A stretch of DNA of 64,000 bases. Source: Clostridiales bacterium. GTDB taxonomy: Bacteria; Bacillota; Clostridia; Saccharofermentanales; Saccharofermentanaceae. The DNA lies in the NCBI GenBank assembly GCA_017529925.1, contig JAFXMZ010000004.1, positions 58,797 to 122,796 of the forward strand, read 5' to 3'. Shown here piece by piece: positions 36,858 to 45,266 of the stretch. Both the position numbers and the translations under genes were made by a program. The number at the start of each line of letters is the position of its first letter. Positions within the stretch are counted from its first letter, which is position 1. The notes under the pieces are model-generated. The model ran no database searches. It was not told the DNA's origin and saw nothing but the letters and a program-made list of their open reading frames with translations.

Positions 36858-37361
36858 TCAGACGTTTCCGCCGTCTCCTATAGTCATTTCCATAAATACA
36901 TCCTTATCATTGCGGTCATAGACAGTAAATCCGCATTCCTCATAAACATGTATCGCACGTGGATTAGCGGCATAAACTTCAAGGACTATCCTTCGGAATC
37001 CGCCTTCACAAAAACCATAATATACCATCCTGTTAATAGCTTCTCTGCCGTATCCTTTGTTCTGCATACCGCCGGTGACCGCTATACCCAGTTCGGCTTC
37101 ATCACCCTTGATGTTGAAGAATTCCGTATTGCCTATAAACTTCCCCGATTCCTTCTCGATCATCGAAAACATCATGGCGTTATTGTCGAGCTTATCCTTC
37201 ATGTAGTCATATTCTTCCTGCTCGGTATAAGGCTCGCGCCTGTCGCTTATATACGTTGCGACATTCTCGATATCATTGACCATCTTGAGATAGTCCGGTA
37301 TCAGATCCATCTCCGGCCTGATGAATATGATCCTTTCAGATTCAAATACCTTTTCCATCAT
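36858..37361 (-). CDS. GNAT acetyltransferase, RimJ/RimL type
   Basis: Acetyltransferase of 167 residues like the ribosomal-protein or antibiotic acetyltransferases. It starts MMEKVFESERIIFIRPEMDL, has AVTGGMQNKGYGREAINRM as AcCoA loop and ends HVYEECGFTVYD. It is 6 bases after the DinB gene and 11 bases before the SAP-domain gene. All three appear to be one transcription unit. Confidence 0.85.
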   Translation of the reverse strand: MMEKVFESERIIFIRPEMDLIPDYLKMVNDIENVATYISDRREPYTEQEEYDYMKDKLDNNAMMFSMIEKESGKFIGNTEFFNIKGDEAELGIAVTGGMQNKGYGREAINRMVYYGFCEGGFRRIVLEVYAANPRAIHVYEECGFTVYDRNDKDVFMEMTIGDGGNV

Positions 37362-37367
37362 CAGACC

Positions 37368-37892
37368 TTATTTTGTTACCTGGCCCTTACGGTATCTTCC
37401 AAAGAGGATACCATCATCCACATACTTATCTGCCTGGGATACCCACATCGGGAATTCACCTGTCGCAAGAGCCGTCTGTCCGTTGAGCATTCCCGTATGA
37501 AAAGAGATATGGCGGAACTGTCTGAGCACTAATTCCATCCTGGTATGTTCACAGTCCGGAGGGCACTCATAGAGCATTTCATCCGTAAGAGAATCCAGAT
37601 ATGCATATGTCTTCTCTTCAACACGGTCAAGATATTCGAGAAGCTGTTCGTCGGACAGGACTACGGAAGCAGGTTTATCGGGATTATCCAGACCTTCTTC
37701 ATGGAATGAAGGTTCCTCATAGACACAGGGATTGATAAACCACTTATCAGCAGAATGAAGAGCATGATATGCCCATCTCCAGCAGGGTGCACCGCAACAG
37801 AGCGCATCCCGGTCATATGTGCGGATCGACGTCCTGATATTAAGGAAATTCGGTCTTACCATATCTTTGATTATCATACACAGATCATTCAT
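37368..37892 (-). CDS. DinB family protein
   Basis: Four-helix-bundle protein of 174 residues with a candidate metal triad: a His in the YHALHSA helix and two in QFRHISFHTGML. DinB-like proteins include thiol-dependent S-transferases and many uncharacterised stress proteins. Its reaction here is unknown. Confidence 0.75.
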   Translation of the reverse strand: MNDLCMIIKDMVRPNFLNIRTSIRTYDRDALCCGAPCWRWAYHALHSADKWFINPCVYEEPSFHEEGLDNPDKPASVVLSDEQLLEYLDRVEEKTYAYLDSLTDEMLYECPPDCEHTRMELVLRQFRHISFHTGMLNGQTALATGEFPMWVSQADKYVDDGILFGRYRKGQVTK

Positions 37893-37939
37893 AATGCGGT
37901 TTCTCCTTTACAGATGTGATCATCAATCCCTGTTATTTA

Positions 37940-38026
37940 TTATAGCTCTTTTGCAAAACATATCGCTCCGTCAAGCTTGTTATAAGGCGGATAATTTTCG
38001 ATCAGCTCATATCCGCGTTCTGTACT
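37940..38026 (-). pseudogene. GNAT acetyltransferase C-terminal remnant
   Basis: An open stretch of about 28 codons ends in GYELIENYPPYNKLDGAIC-FAKEL, which matches the last strands of GNAT enzymes. A TGA stop lies just upstream in frame and there is no start. It is the 3' end of a gene whose front is lost, next to an intact GNAT gene at 38039. Confidence 0.6.
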
Positions 38027-38038
38027 CTGTCTTCATGA

Positions 38039-38554
38039 TTATGATTCCCGGTCAATATACCGTCTTATGATCATATTACAACGGTCCCATTTCTCGTCTT
38101 TGTAAGTAAATGCGCCGCTTGTAACGTCCCTTAAGACAAATCCTGTTTTCTCGTAGCATCTGATCGCCCGCGGATTTGAGGAAAAAACATTCAGATAAAC
38201 TGCTTCTGTCGTTTCATCATCAAATGCAGCCGATACTGCACGTTTAAGCATTTCAACTGCGATGCCCTTGCCGCGCTTTTCGGGATCGACCACAACAAAT
38301 TTCAGCATCCCTTCGTGAGTATTGCCGTTGACCGAGTATGTATAGAACCCTACCGGTCTTCCGTCATCATCTGCCGCCACATATGGAGCATCACCGTTGC
38401 GCGAAGCGATATCCTGTAAAAATGCTTCAAAAGCATCTTTTTCCATCGGAAACTTAATTCGATCTGCACACCACAGCATATGTGTTCTTTCATCCCGGAT
38501 CCATGTGCTGATCGCATCAAAATCATTATTCAGATCAAAGGTTCTTATCTCCAT
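38039..38554 (-). CDS. GNAT family N-acetyltransferase
   Basis: Acetyltransferase of 171 residues. The AcCoA loop lies in VVDPEKRGKGIAVEMLKRA, and NPRAIRCYEKTGFV follows. It resembles the AAC(6')/RimJ-like group. Substrate unknown. Confidence 0.86.
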   Translation of the reverse strand: MEIRTFDLNNDFDAISTWIRDERTHMLWCADRIKFPMEKDAFEAFLQDIASRNGDAPYVAADDDGRPVGFYTYSVNGNTHEGMLKFVVVDPEKRGKGIAVEMLKRAVSAAFDDETTEAVYLNVFSSNPRAIRCYEKTGFVLRDVTSGAFTYKDEKWDRCNMIIRRYIDRES

Positions 38555-38581
38555 TTCCCATTCACCTTATAGGCTGTTATA

Positions 38582-38959
38582 TCACGTAATATCGTACATC
38601 TTCATAGTTTCACGGTTACGATACTCGTGCTTCTCGTAATATCCGATAAGGTCTCCTTCTTCATTTCTGAGAGCTATCATATATACATCTTTATTCTCCT
38701 TCTCGTTGAAGAATGTATAAACGATGTCATTGTCTTTTGAAGCCTTAAACCAATCCAGGATCATCTCTATCTTTTCCCGGGACTTTCCATTATGGCAATC
38801 CATAAGACTCTTTCCCATAAGACCCTTTCCGCCCCACTTTGCGTAACGGTCAACAGCTGCGGGATTCATATAGATTATGGTATGTTCGAGGTCACATATA
38901 ACCACAGCTGCCCTGTCAGCCTCAAGAACGCTCTTGTAGATCTCATTTATATCAGTCAT
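38582..38959 (-). CDS. PAS domain protein
   Basis: A stand-alone PAS sensor of 125 residues: ADRAAVVICDLEHTIIYMN, KGLMGKSLMDCH and YMIALRNEEGDLIGYYE. No output domain is attached. Such proteins in clostridia are annotated as PAS sensors of unknown ligand. It starts about 70 bases downstream of the flavodoxin gene. Confidence 0.75.
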   Translation of the reverse strand: MTDINEIYKSVLEADRAAVVICDLEHTIIYMNPAAVDRYAKWGGKGLMGKSLMDCHNGKSREKIEMILDWFKASKDNDIVYTFFNEKENKDVYMIALRNEEGDLIGYYEKHEYRNRETMKMYDIT

Positions 38960-39031
38960 TTTTAGATGTCCTCCTTCCTGTAACTTAGATTATAATCCAT
39001 GACCATGCTCATATCAAAAAAGCAAAGGGGG

Positions 39032-39559
39032 TCAGATCGCATCAACTATCTGATCAAGGCTATTAAGATCAACGAAGTACACCTTCTTATCATATGTCTC
39101 GATCATGGCACGAATTTCAGCAGTTTTCTCCTCTTCAGGAATGTTTAGTGCTTTTTTGTATACCATACTCATCATTTTCTTATGCAGGAAACTCAGATTC
39201 GAATAATCAATACCGCCGCGAAGATGGAATATTTCTGCCTTCTCGAAAAGGGCCGGTGATAACTGTGACCTCATCTTATTCCGGATCGTCTTGACGTTGA
39301 GATCATCCGTAGGATCAGCTAACCCTACCGTAGCGATAATGATCTTTTTGTCTTCGATTTCTGTCAGGCCTTTCAGTGTCTTCTTCATTCCTTCGACCCC
39401 GCCTGCATACAATCCTCCCATATATATGACAGTACTGTAATCGTTAATATTCTTAATGTCCTTAAAGGCCTTTACCTCGATCCCTGTCCTTTTTGATAAT
39501 TCCTCGGCATATTGCCTTGTTGTTCCGTAACAGGATCCATACACTATTATTCTGCTCAT
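39032..39559 (-). CDS. Flavodoxin-like FMN protein
   Basis: A flavodoxin-fold protein of 175 residues. The FMN phosphate loop is YGSCYGTTRQYA; YMGGLYAGGVEGM is the second loop. It resembles the HemG-like group, as does the flavodoxin at 55771. Two palindromes of MarR type lie upstream at 39624-39665, and their core matches the operators of the MarR-flavodoxin operon at 56.8 kb. Confidence 0.82.
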   Translation of the reverse strand: MSRIIVYGSCYGTTRQYAEELSKRTGIEVKAFKDIKNINDYSTVIYMGGLYAGGVEGMKKTLKGLTEIEDKKIIIATVGLADPTDDLNVKTIRNKMRSQLSPALFEKAEIFHLRGGIDYSNLSFLHKKMMSMVYKKALNIPEEEKTAEIRAMIETYDKKVYFVDLNSLDQIVDAI

Positions 39560-39623
39560 AATTGCTCCTCCTCAACTGTCCATAGATTCTTCTCGAAATG
39601 ATCATATCTCCCGGATCGAAAAA

Positions 39624-39665
39624 GGTAACATATTACCCTTTTCGAACATAAGGTAACATATTACC
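39624..39665. promoter_or_regulatory. Paired MarR-type operators
   Basis: Two exact copies of the palindrome GGTAACATATTACC lie at 39624-39637 and 39652-39665, 28 bases centre to centre, upstream of the flavodoxin gene at 39559. The 12 bp core GTAACATATTAC recurs at 56833-56844. Confidence 0.75.
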
Positions 39666-39756
39666 TTTCTCCTGTCAACAGAAAGATACGATCTCAGTCT
39701 TTACCTAACTTGAGGAACATTAAGACACCCAGACCAATCAATGATAAAACAGCACC

Positions 39757-40257
39757 TCATTGATCGCAAAGCTGTTTTTTCGATCGAATCAGATATCCTT
39801 CATAAACAGCCGCTAACGTTGCAAATGCACATACTGCTGAAGCACTGTATCTTACAGCAATAAATGAAAGTGTCAAAGGAAAAACGAACAGCAAGACTCC
39901 GGCAGCTTTGTTGATAAAAGAATGCACAGCCACAAACCCGTTCTGTCTGATATATCCTATGACGACATTGAAAAGTTTGATCATCGCTATGATCAGGATC
40001 CATATGTAAAGCCAGCCTGGAACATCCAGTACAGGAAGGAGCTTTATCAGGCAGGCCGCCGTAAACACTGTATCTGCGATCGTATCAAGTCTTGAACCCT
40101 TTTCGCTGACGGTACCTGTCTTCCTTGCCACCGCACCATCTGTCATATCTGTGATCCCGGCAGAGATATACAGGGCAAAGAACAGAGGAGACAAAACCGG
40201 GCATAACAATAAAGCAACACTCAGTACTATTCTGGTGCAGGTTATGATATTTGCCAT
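39757..40257 (-). CDS. CDP-alcohol phosphatidyltransferase
   Basis: Membrane enzyme of 166 residues that moves a phosphatidyl group from CDP-diacylglycerol to an alcohol. The catalytic motif D-x2-DG-x2-AR-x8-G-x3-D-x3-D is seen in TDMTDGAVARKTGT and SRLDTIAD. About five membrane helices follow. It belongs to the PgsA/CLS-like group, alcohol unknown. The ATG at 40257, directly after the upstream gene's stop, fits better than an ATG ten codons earlier. Confidence 0.83.
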   Translation of the reverse strand: MANIITCTRIVLSVALLLCPVLSPLFFALYISAGITDMTDGAVARKTGTVSEKGSRLDTIADTVFTAACLIKLLPVLDVPGWLYIWILIIAMIKLFNVVIGYIRQNGFVAVHSFINKAAGVLLFVFPLTLSFIAVRYSASAVCAFATLAAVYEGYLIRSKKQLCDQ

Positions 40258-40258
40258 C

Positions 40259-40573
40259 TTACAATATCGTAAAGACAATGATCCCAAGGAGTCCTATTCC
40301 CGCAAATATGATCCCGGTTTTTAAAAAGTTCCTGGACTTGAACAATGCGTCTCTGTCGCCCTCTAACGTGCGAAAAGCACCGGCGTTTTCAGTATCACGA
40401 TCGTAAAACGGATTACCGGCGCTCATCTGTTTTGCAGCGTCTTCGTCTCTCCTGCTGAGATTATATTTCTCCCTGTTGATCCAGCCCAAACGGAGGAAAA
40501 CAACACCTATGCAGATAAAAACTATAAAGAACCCGTATATTATCAATAGATCACTAAATCCAAATTTGCTCAT
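40259..40573 (-). CDS. Hypothetical membrane protein
   Basis: A protein of 104 residues with an N-terminal membrane helix (LLIIYGFFIVFICIGVVFL), a polar middle and a C-terminal helix (GIIFAGIGLLGIIVFTIL). No family is recognised. It ends one base before the CDP-alcohol transferase start, so the two are coupled. Confidence 0.65.
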   Translation of the reverse strand: MSKFGFSDLLIIYGFFIVFICIGVVFLRLGWINREKYNLSRRDEDAAKQMSAGNPFYDRDTENAGAFRTLEGDRDALFKSRNFLKTGIIFAGIGLLGIIVFTIL

Positions 40574-40651
40574 AATCCGCCTCGTTATTTATTCGTATGA
40601 TCTTGTATTATTTCCACCCGTCAGAAACAGAGCGCCTCGCCCCTGATCCTT

Positions 40652-41305
40652 CTATCTCAACTTCATCTTTATCCTCTGACACGCTTCTATATGCATGATC
40701 CAATGCCTGGAAAACGGCATCTGTATAAGTCCGCGCACATCCTTTTTGCACCAGTAATCGATCAGCCAGACAGCATTCTCATCGTCACTCACAACACCTA
40801 GCGCTTTCAGGTTATCCTTTCGCTCATCCGTAACCCTGATCTTAAGATCTCCATACGTCAGATCGCGTATAATCTCTTCAGTGCTTTTCTTTACATCAGC
40901 AACATACGAATATAGTTCATCTATGTCCAGTTGCTTTGTGAAATCAGATATCTGCTCCTTAACGAGCTCATTTCCGGTCGTAATTATCGGCGAGTTGATA
41001 CGTCTCTGATAGTCCCCGGTGAACAATACCTCTTCATCACCTTTAACAAGTGTGTGTGCTACGATGTCTTCTATCCTGAAAACATGCCATATGGAATATG
41101 CGATATTCTTGCTGTGATAACCGTCTGCATTCATATAAGGCATGGCATCAAAGTCGTCCCTTTTCAGCTGTTGTTTAAACGAAAGAAGAGCATCCATCAA
41201 ATCATTACGGAGCTCGAAAAGCACGTCTCTGCCCTGATCGAAAGTATCCGCCTTTTTCATTAGCAGCTGCATACTCTTATTCTTCTCAGACCACTCTTTA
41301 TTCAT
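40652..41305 (-). CDS. DinB-superfamily protein
   Basis: A soluble protein of 217 residues. Histidines in NIAYSIWHVFRIEDIVAH and SRHWIMHIEAC fit a DinB-like metal triad. Relatives are sometimes labelled as phage head-tail adaptors, but no phage gene is near and the His pattern argues for DinB. Function unknown. Confidence 0.6.
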   Translation of the reverse strand: MNKEWSEKNKSMQLLMKKADTFDQGRDVLFELRNDLMDALLSFKQQLKRDDFDAMPYMNADGYHSKNIAYSIWHVFRIEDIVAHTLVKGDEEVLFTGDYQRRINSPIITTGNELVKEQISDFTKQLDIDELYSYVADVKKSTEEIIRDLTYGDLKIRVTDERKDNLKALGVVSDDENAVWLIDYWCKKDVRGLIQMPFSRHWIMHIEACQRIKMKLR

Positions 41306-41519
41306 GCTTATTACCTGTTTTCCTGCACTTGCCGGGGTTTCACTTCATATAAAATGATTATACCACAGCATTAATACGTTTTATTATCGCTCCCGCTGTC
41401 AGAAACGGACCTCATATCATCAACTCTATATCTTTTATCAAGGCCTCATTGTATAATTACTACGATTAAGGGAAACAACAGACAGTTGAGTTTTATATCC
41501 TTTACTGACGGGGTGAAAA

Positions 41520-42281
41520 ATGAAGAAAAAGTTCTTAGCAGTCTTGATCACGGCAACAATGATGCTTACTGCATGCAGTTCTGACGGAAACCTTGAAGAA
41601 ACCTCGGGAACCGGCCCTAATGGCACAGAGACCGAAGATACGGAAGGAACAACGACACCTGAGGCTACTGTTACAGAAACGACTGCCGGGACTGTTGTAA
41701 CTGAAACAACAGTCGATGAACCCGTACAGGTATTTGAATATATAACCTTCGGGCACTACGAACAGGACGGAGACGAGAGCAACGGCCCCGAGCCAATCGA
41801 GTGGATGGTATTATCAGAGGAAGACGGCAGGATGCTTCTATTAAGCCGTTATATCCTGGATTACCAGGCCTATAATGTAGATTATGATGACGTAACATGG
41901 GAAACATGCACATTAAGGAAATGGCTTAATGAGGACTTTTATAATGCGGCATTTGATGCTTCAGAACAGGAACAGATATTGACTGTTACGAACTCCAACC
42001 CTGAAAACGTAAGTCCTTATTCGAATTCGGTAGGCGGCAATGATACGGAAGACAAGATCTTTCTGTTAAGCAGTGATGAAGCTGACACTTTATTCATTAA
42101 TGATGATGCCAGAGCAGTCGATGACTGTGACTGGTGGTGGCTCAGATCCCCCGGCTACATTAATAACCGCGCTGCTGTTGTCCTCACGATCGGCGAGATC
42201 TACAATCATGGTCACATTGTCAGTTTCAACTACTATGACCACGGAGTTCGTCCCGCATTCTGGCTGGATCTTGATACCTGA
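41520..42281 (+). CDS. Lipoprotein with DUF6273 domain
   Basis: A secreted lipoprotein of 253 residues. The signal peptide ends TMMLTACSS (Cys about 19), followed by a Thr/Glu-rich linker (TETEDTEGTTTPEATVTET). The globular part has FGHYEQ, PIEWMVLSEED, LRKWLNEDFYNAAF, WWWLRSPGY and GVRPAFWLDL, the DUF6273 pattern shared by formylglycine/sulfatase-modifier-like folds on clostridial surfaces. Role unknown. Confidence 0.8.
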   Translation: MKKKFLAVLITATMMLTACSSDGNLEETSGTGPNGTETEDTEGTTTPEATVTETTAGTVVTETTVDEPVQVFEYITFGHYEQDGDESNGPEPIEWMVLSEEDGRMLLLSRYILDYQAYNVDYDDVTWETCTLRKWLNEDFYNAAFDASEQEQILTVTNSNPENVSPYSNSVGGNDTEDKIFLLSSDEADTLFINDDARAVDDCDWWWLRSPGYINNRAAVVLTIGEIYNHGHIVSFNYYDHGVRPAFWLDLDT

Positions 42282-42373
42282 TCCTTTAGATCCGGGATCG
42301 GATAAATCTTTCTATTACACTGTTATCCATTTTCGCTGCTCCCGGGTGTATATCTATTTCAGATTGCCTGTAC

Positions 42374-42640
42374 TCATTGTTTATCCTGATGCAACGGCGG
42401 CAGTTCATGTATGTCATAGTTGTCATAATAGATCTCGAAAGCAGTATCCACATCGCCTGACAGTTCGATCAATGCTCCGGCCTGAAACATGGTGGAAAGG
42501 TACCCTGACGGAGCATTCCACGAAGCATTCGATATGACCTGAATCATTTCCTCCCCCGGAACATCGGAGCGCAATATCGCCTCTGCACTGAATAAAAGCT
42601 CACCTGTCGCAATATGATAATCACTCGATACTATCGCAAT
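42374..42640 (-). pseudogene. 3' part of the interrupted DUF218 lipoprotein gene
   Basis: Eighty-eight codons from IAIVSSDYHIATGELLF to the stop match the C-terminal part of DUF218/YdcF-like proteins. They end at the 9 bp core TATCGCAAT (42632-42640). The matching 5' part lies at 48826-49545, beyond the mobile element. Joining the two at the core gives SVKY-IAIVSSDYH in frame. The apparent extension of this frame toward 42790 is element DNA. Confidence 0.85.
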
Positions 42641-42714
42641 AAAACATACCGATTTCTCAATAACCCTGTAAACATCAGTGTTTTCAAGCCTTTTACGACT
42701 TCTGAATTGATATC

Positions 42715-42756
42715 TTTCCCTTGCTTTTTCCCTTATTGGAAATCTATAAGGGAAAG
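42715..42756. repeat. Left integrase arm-site cluster
   Basis: TTTCCCTTGC, TTTCCCTTAT and AAGGGAAA lie within 42 bases just after the integrase stop. The first two form a 22-base stretch that recurs with a few changes at 48646-48667 in the right end. Confidence 0.65.
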
Positions 42757-44043
42757 TCAGGCGGTCAGGTTGTCCAGAAGTCTTACGCAAGCTCTCTTCG
42801 ATTCACGATCTGCGTGTGCGTAGATCCCCATTGTTGTTCTGAGATCTTCGTGCCCGAGTATCTCCTGCACATCCTTCGGCTTCGCTCCGCTGTTGAGAAG
42901 GTTAGTCGTGAAGGTGTGTCTAAGGAGATGGAAGTGAAATCCCTTGAGCTCAGGTATCTTCTTTGCTACTCGCATACATGTCGTTTCAAGCATGCTGGGC
43001 TTTACAAGCCGTCCGTCTTTGAACCTGCATACAAAGTCGATTTCCTCGAAGTCTTCAGGAACTTCTTCTGAACTGTCTAAGGAATAGTAGTCGAAGTAAG
43101 TGCGCTTTTGTTCACGCACTTCCTTGTAGTAGCATCTCTGGTATAACGGCCCGTATTCCTTCTCGTTTGCCTTTTGCTGCTTCTTTGCTTCCTTAAGTAT
43201 CTTCGTGAGTTTGTTCCCGAAGTCTACCGTGCGGATCTTGGATCTCTTTGTAGGTCCGATCTCATCCTTCTTGCGGATAGCACTTCTGGTTACGCTTCTG
43301 CGTACCGTGAGATACTGTTCCTCAAGGTTGATGTCCTGCCAGGTAAGACCGGAGACTTCTCCGATACGAAGACCCGTGTAATACGATATCTGTACCGGAA
43401 GCACGGCATCAGGGTGATGCTGTTCCAGATACTTTATAAGAGTATCGTACATCTCTGGAGTCAGAGCCTTTGCGTTAGGATCGGCTTCTTCAACAAACAG
43501 TTCCGAAGTAGCCTTCTTCCTGCGCCTCTTCACGTACTGCATGGGATTGAAGGTTATATACTTCTTGGGGAATACGGCATACTTGAATGCCTGATTGAGG
43601 ATGTTGCAATAAGTGTTGCAGTGATCCTTAACATATCCCTTCTTAACCTCGAAATCACCATCCTTGCCGCCAAAGACAACAATGTCAATTAACGCCTGAA
43701 GCTGTTCCGATGTTATCGTGGACAACCTTCTGGAGCTTAACGGATGTTTCTTAAGGTGACTTACTACATGCAGGTAGTATCTGACGGTACCATTGCTCAG
43801 AGAGCCCGGTTTGAGTTCTTCCTCTGCCCAATTGTCAAGGAGCTCGGCGAGTGTGATGTTCTCCGTTGTCGCAATGAACTTCTTACTGTCGTATTCATCC
43901 ATTGCCTGACGCAGGAGCTTCTCTGTCTCGCTCTTACTTTCTGTTCCGACATATTCTTTCTGGATGAGCCTGCCGGAAGCATCTTCCACGTAGAAGCGGT
44001 AGTACCACTTCTTACCCTTTTTTCTTACAGATCCTTTTGCCAT
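42757..44043 (-). CDS. int: Tyrosine recombinase/integrase of the element
   Basis: Phage-type site-specific recombinase of 428 residues. The N-terminal arm-binding domain is RKKGKKWYYRFYVED. The SAM-like core-binding domain covers about 60-170. The catalytic Arg is in YYTGLRIGEVSGLTW, HxxR in HLLRHTFTTNLL, and the Tyr nucleophile in GIYAHAD. The ATG at 44043 with AAGGAAC upstream is chosen over one ten codons earlier. It is next to the left end, as usual. Confidence 0.92.
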   Translation of the reverse strand: MAKGSVRKKGKKWYYRFYVEDASGRLIQKEYVGTESKSETEKLLRQAMDEYDSKKFIATTENITLAELLDNWAEEELKPGSLSNGTVRYYLHVVSHLKKHPLSSRRLSTITSEQLQALIDIVVFGGKDGDFEVKKGYVKDHCNTYCNILNQAFKYAVFPKKYITFNPMQYVKRRRKKATSELFVEEADPNAKALTPEMYDTLIKYLEQHHPDAVLPVQISYYTGLRIGEVSGLTWQDINLEEQYLTVRRSVTRSAIRKKDEIGPTKRSKIRTVDFGNKLTKILKEAKKQQKANEKEYGPLYQRCYYKEVREQKRTYFDYYSLDSSEEVPEDFEEIDFVCRFKDGRLVKPSMLETTCMRVAKKIPELKGFHFHLLRHTFTTNLLNSGAKPKDVQEILGHEDLRTTMGIYAHADRESKRACVRLLDNLTA

Positions 44044-44126
44044 TTTGGTTTGTTCCTTTCTTTGTAACGGCAATCGGAACTGTTGAAATGTTAATTAGAT
44101 ACTATACGATAATTCCGATTGCTTTT

Positions 44127-44732
44127 CTAATCTTTTTGGAGCAGTCTCTTGAGCTGCATGTAAGCGTCATCCGAATCCTTCGAGTAATTTCTGAGTATTA
44201 CTTCAATGTCGTTGAAGGCGTTTATAGAGTGGGTTATCTCTCTGAGGAACATTACTTCGTTGTATTCCTTAACGGAATCAAAGCCCGTTGTCTTTGCTAT
44301 GTTCTTTCCTCTCTGAGAACCCTTGTACTTTTCACATCCTGAGCGGAACGAGTCTAAAAACGATTCATATTCGCTCAACATATAGATAAGAAGATCTTTC
44401 GAAAAGGCAAATTCTTCGTCCTTGAGTTCTTCCTGCTCCAAACAGGTAAGTCTTCCGAAGATATCCTTTAACTGAAGATCCCTCTCGTCTGTAATGTCTG
44501 ATGCGTATTCTTCCGTTTCTCCCTTCAACCACTCGACAGAAACATGAAGTGCAGAAGCTAAGCCTTCCAAAACGAGTTTCTTGGTATTATCTATAGTTCC
44601 TGCTTCATATCTCTGGATAGTGGACTTGTTGACATCCATCTTCTCAGCAACGTATTGCTGATTAAGACCTAATTCCAATCTCCTTTGTTTGGCTCTACTA
44701 CCTATAAGCTTTCTAAGCTCTTTATCTACCAT
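44127..44732 (-). CDS. XRE-family repressor of the element
   Basis: A phage-CI-like regulator of 201 residues. The HTH is QQYVAEKMDVNKSTIQRYEAGTI, followed by an acidic helical region without a peptidase motif. It is divergent from the excisionase gene, with several TTGCATA half-sites between them, and probably keeps int/xis/mob silent. Confidence 0.85.
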   Translation of the reverse strand: MVDKELRKLIGSRAKQRRLELGLNQQYVAEKMDVNKSTIQRYEAGTIDNTKKLVLEGLASALHVSVEWLKGETEEYASDITDERDLQLKDIFGRLTCLEQEELKDEEFAFSKDLLIYMLSEYESFLDSFRSGCEKYKGSQRGKNIAKTTGFDSVKEYNEVMFLREITHSINAFNDIEVILRNYSKDSDDAYMQLKRLLQKD

Positions 44733-44787
44733 ACGAAATGCCTCCTCAAAGGTTTATGCAGTAACTTTAGCACAAGGGAAAATAAAA

Positions 44788-44889
44788 TGCAATATGCAAC
44801 CGAGCGAATTGTTACACAATTGCATAACGCTTGACAAATTATATTGCAGGTCTTATATTATGCGTATAACAATAGTTGCATAATGCAAC
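44788..44889. promoter_or_regulatory. Divergent control region of the element with repeated operators
   Basis: TGCAATATGCAAC lies at 44788-44800 and the perfect palindrome GTTGCATAATGCAAC at 44875-44889, with a further TTGCATAAC between. TTGACA at 44831 and TATATT at 44854 (17-base spacer) form a plus-strand promoter for the excisionase gene. Binding by the XRE protein is inferred. Confidence 0.7.
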
Positions 44890-44907
44890 AGAAAGGAGAG
44901 TGACCAG

Positions 44908-45138
44908 ATGCAGAACATCAGAATGGCATATTCGATCGACGAAGCGGCGGAGTTTACGGGGATAGGAAGAAACACTCTCCGTATGCTGATCGAATGGAAG
45001 AAACTGCCGGTATTGAAAGTCGGAAGAAAGCTTCTCATACGTGGGGACACGTTGGAAGCTTTCATCCGGCTGAACGAAGGCCGGGATCTGCGGGACAGGG
45101 ATGCCGTCAAGGCTGTCTCTGTCCTTTCGGACGGATGA
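44908..45138 (+). CDS. Excisionase-like helix-turn-helix protein
   Basis: A protein of 76 residues with a MerR/excisionase-type winged HTH (YSIDEAAEFTGIGRNTLRMLI, LPVLKVGRKLLIRGDTLEAFI). Such proteins bend DNA for excision and regulate element genes. It has a GGAGAG site and its own promoter. Confidence 0.8.
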   Translation: MQNIRMAYSIDEAAEFTGIGRNTLRMLIEWKKLPVLKVGRKLLIRGDTLEAFIRLNEGRDLRDRDAVKAVSVLSDG

Positions 45139-45154
45139 AACCCCGTAGGGCGCC

Positions 45155-45240
45155 TTGACTTTTGATACGCAGTGTCAAAAGTCATAAGGTGTTACTTCTG
45201 ACAGAAGTAACAAGAGCAGCTTCAAGAGTCAAGCTATTTA
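45155..45240. other. Candidate origin of transfer (oriT)
   Basis: Three inverted repeats lie in the 128 bp before the relaxase gene. They are GACTTTTGA/TCAAAAGTC (45157-45183), GTTACTTCTG/CAGAAGTAAC (45191-45211) and AGCTT/AAGCT (45218-45235). MobV relaxases nick at such repeats directly upstream of their own genes. The nick site is not identified. Confidence 0.6.
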
Positions 45241-45266
45241 TCACTTAAGAAAGGAGGTAAAAACCG

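Noticed and set aside
40652..41305. Phage head-tail adaptor protein
   Set aside because: No phage genes are nearby and the histidine pattern fits the DinB fold better.
42641..42790. Coding extension of the DUF218 3' fragment beyond 42640
   Set aside because: These codons lie in the element between the core and the integrase, overlap arm-site repeats and have no family similarity.
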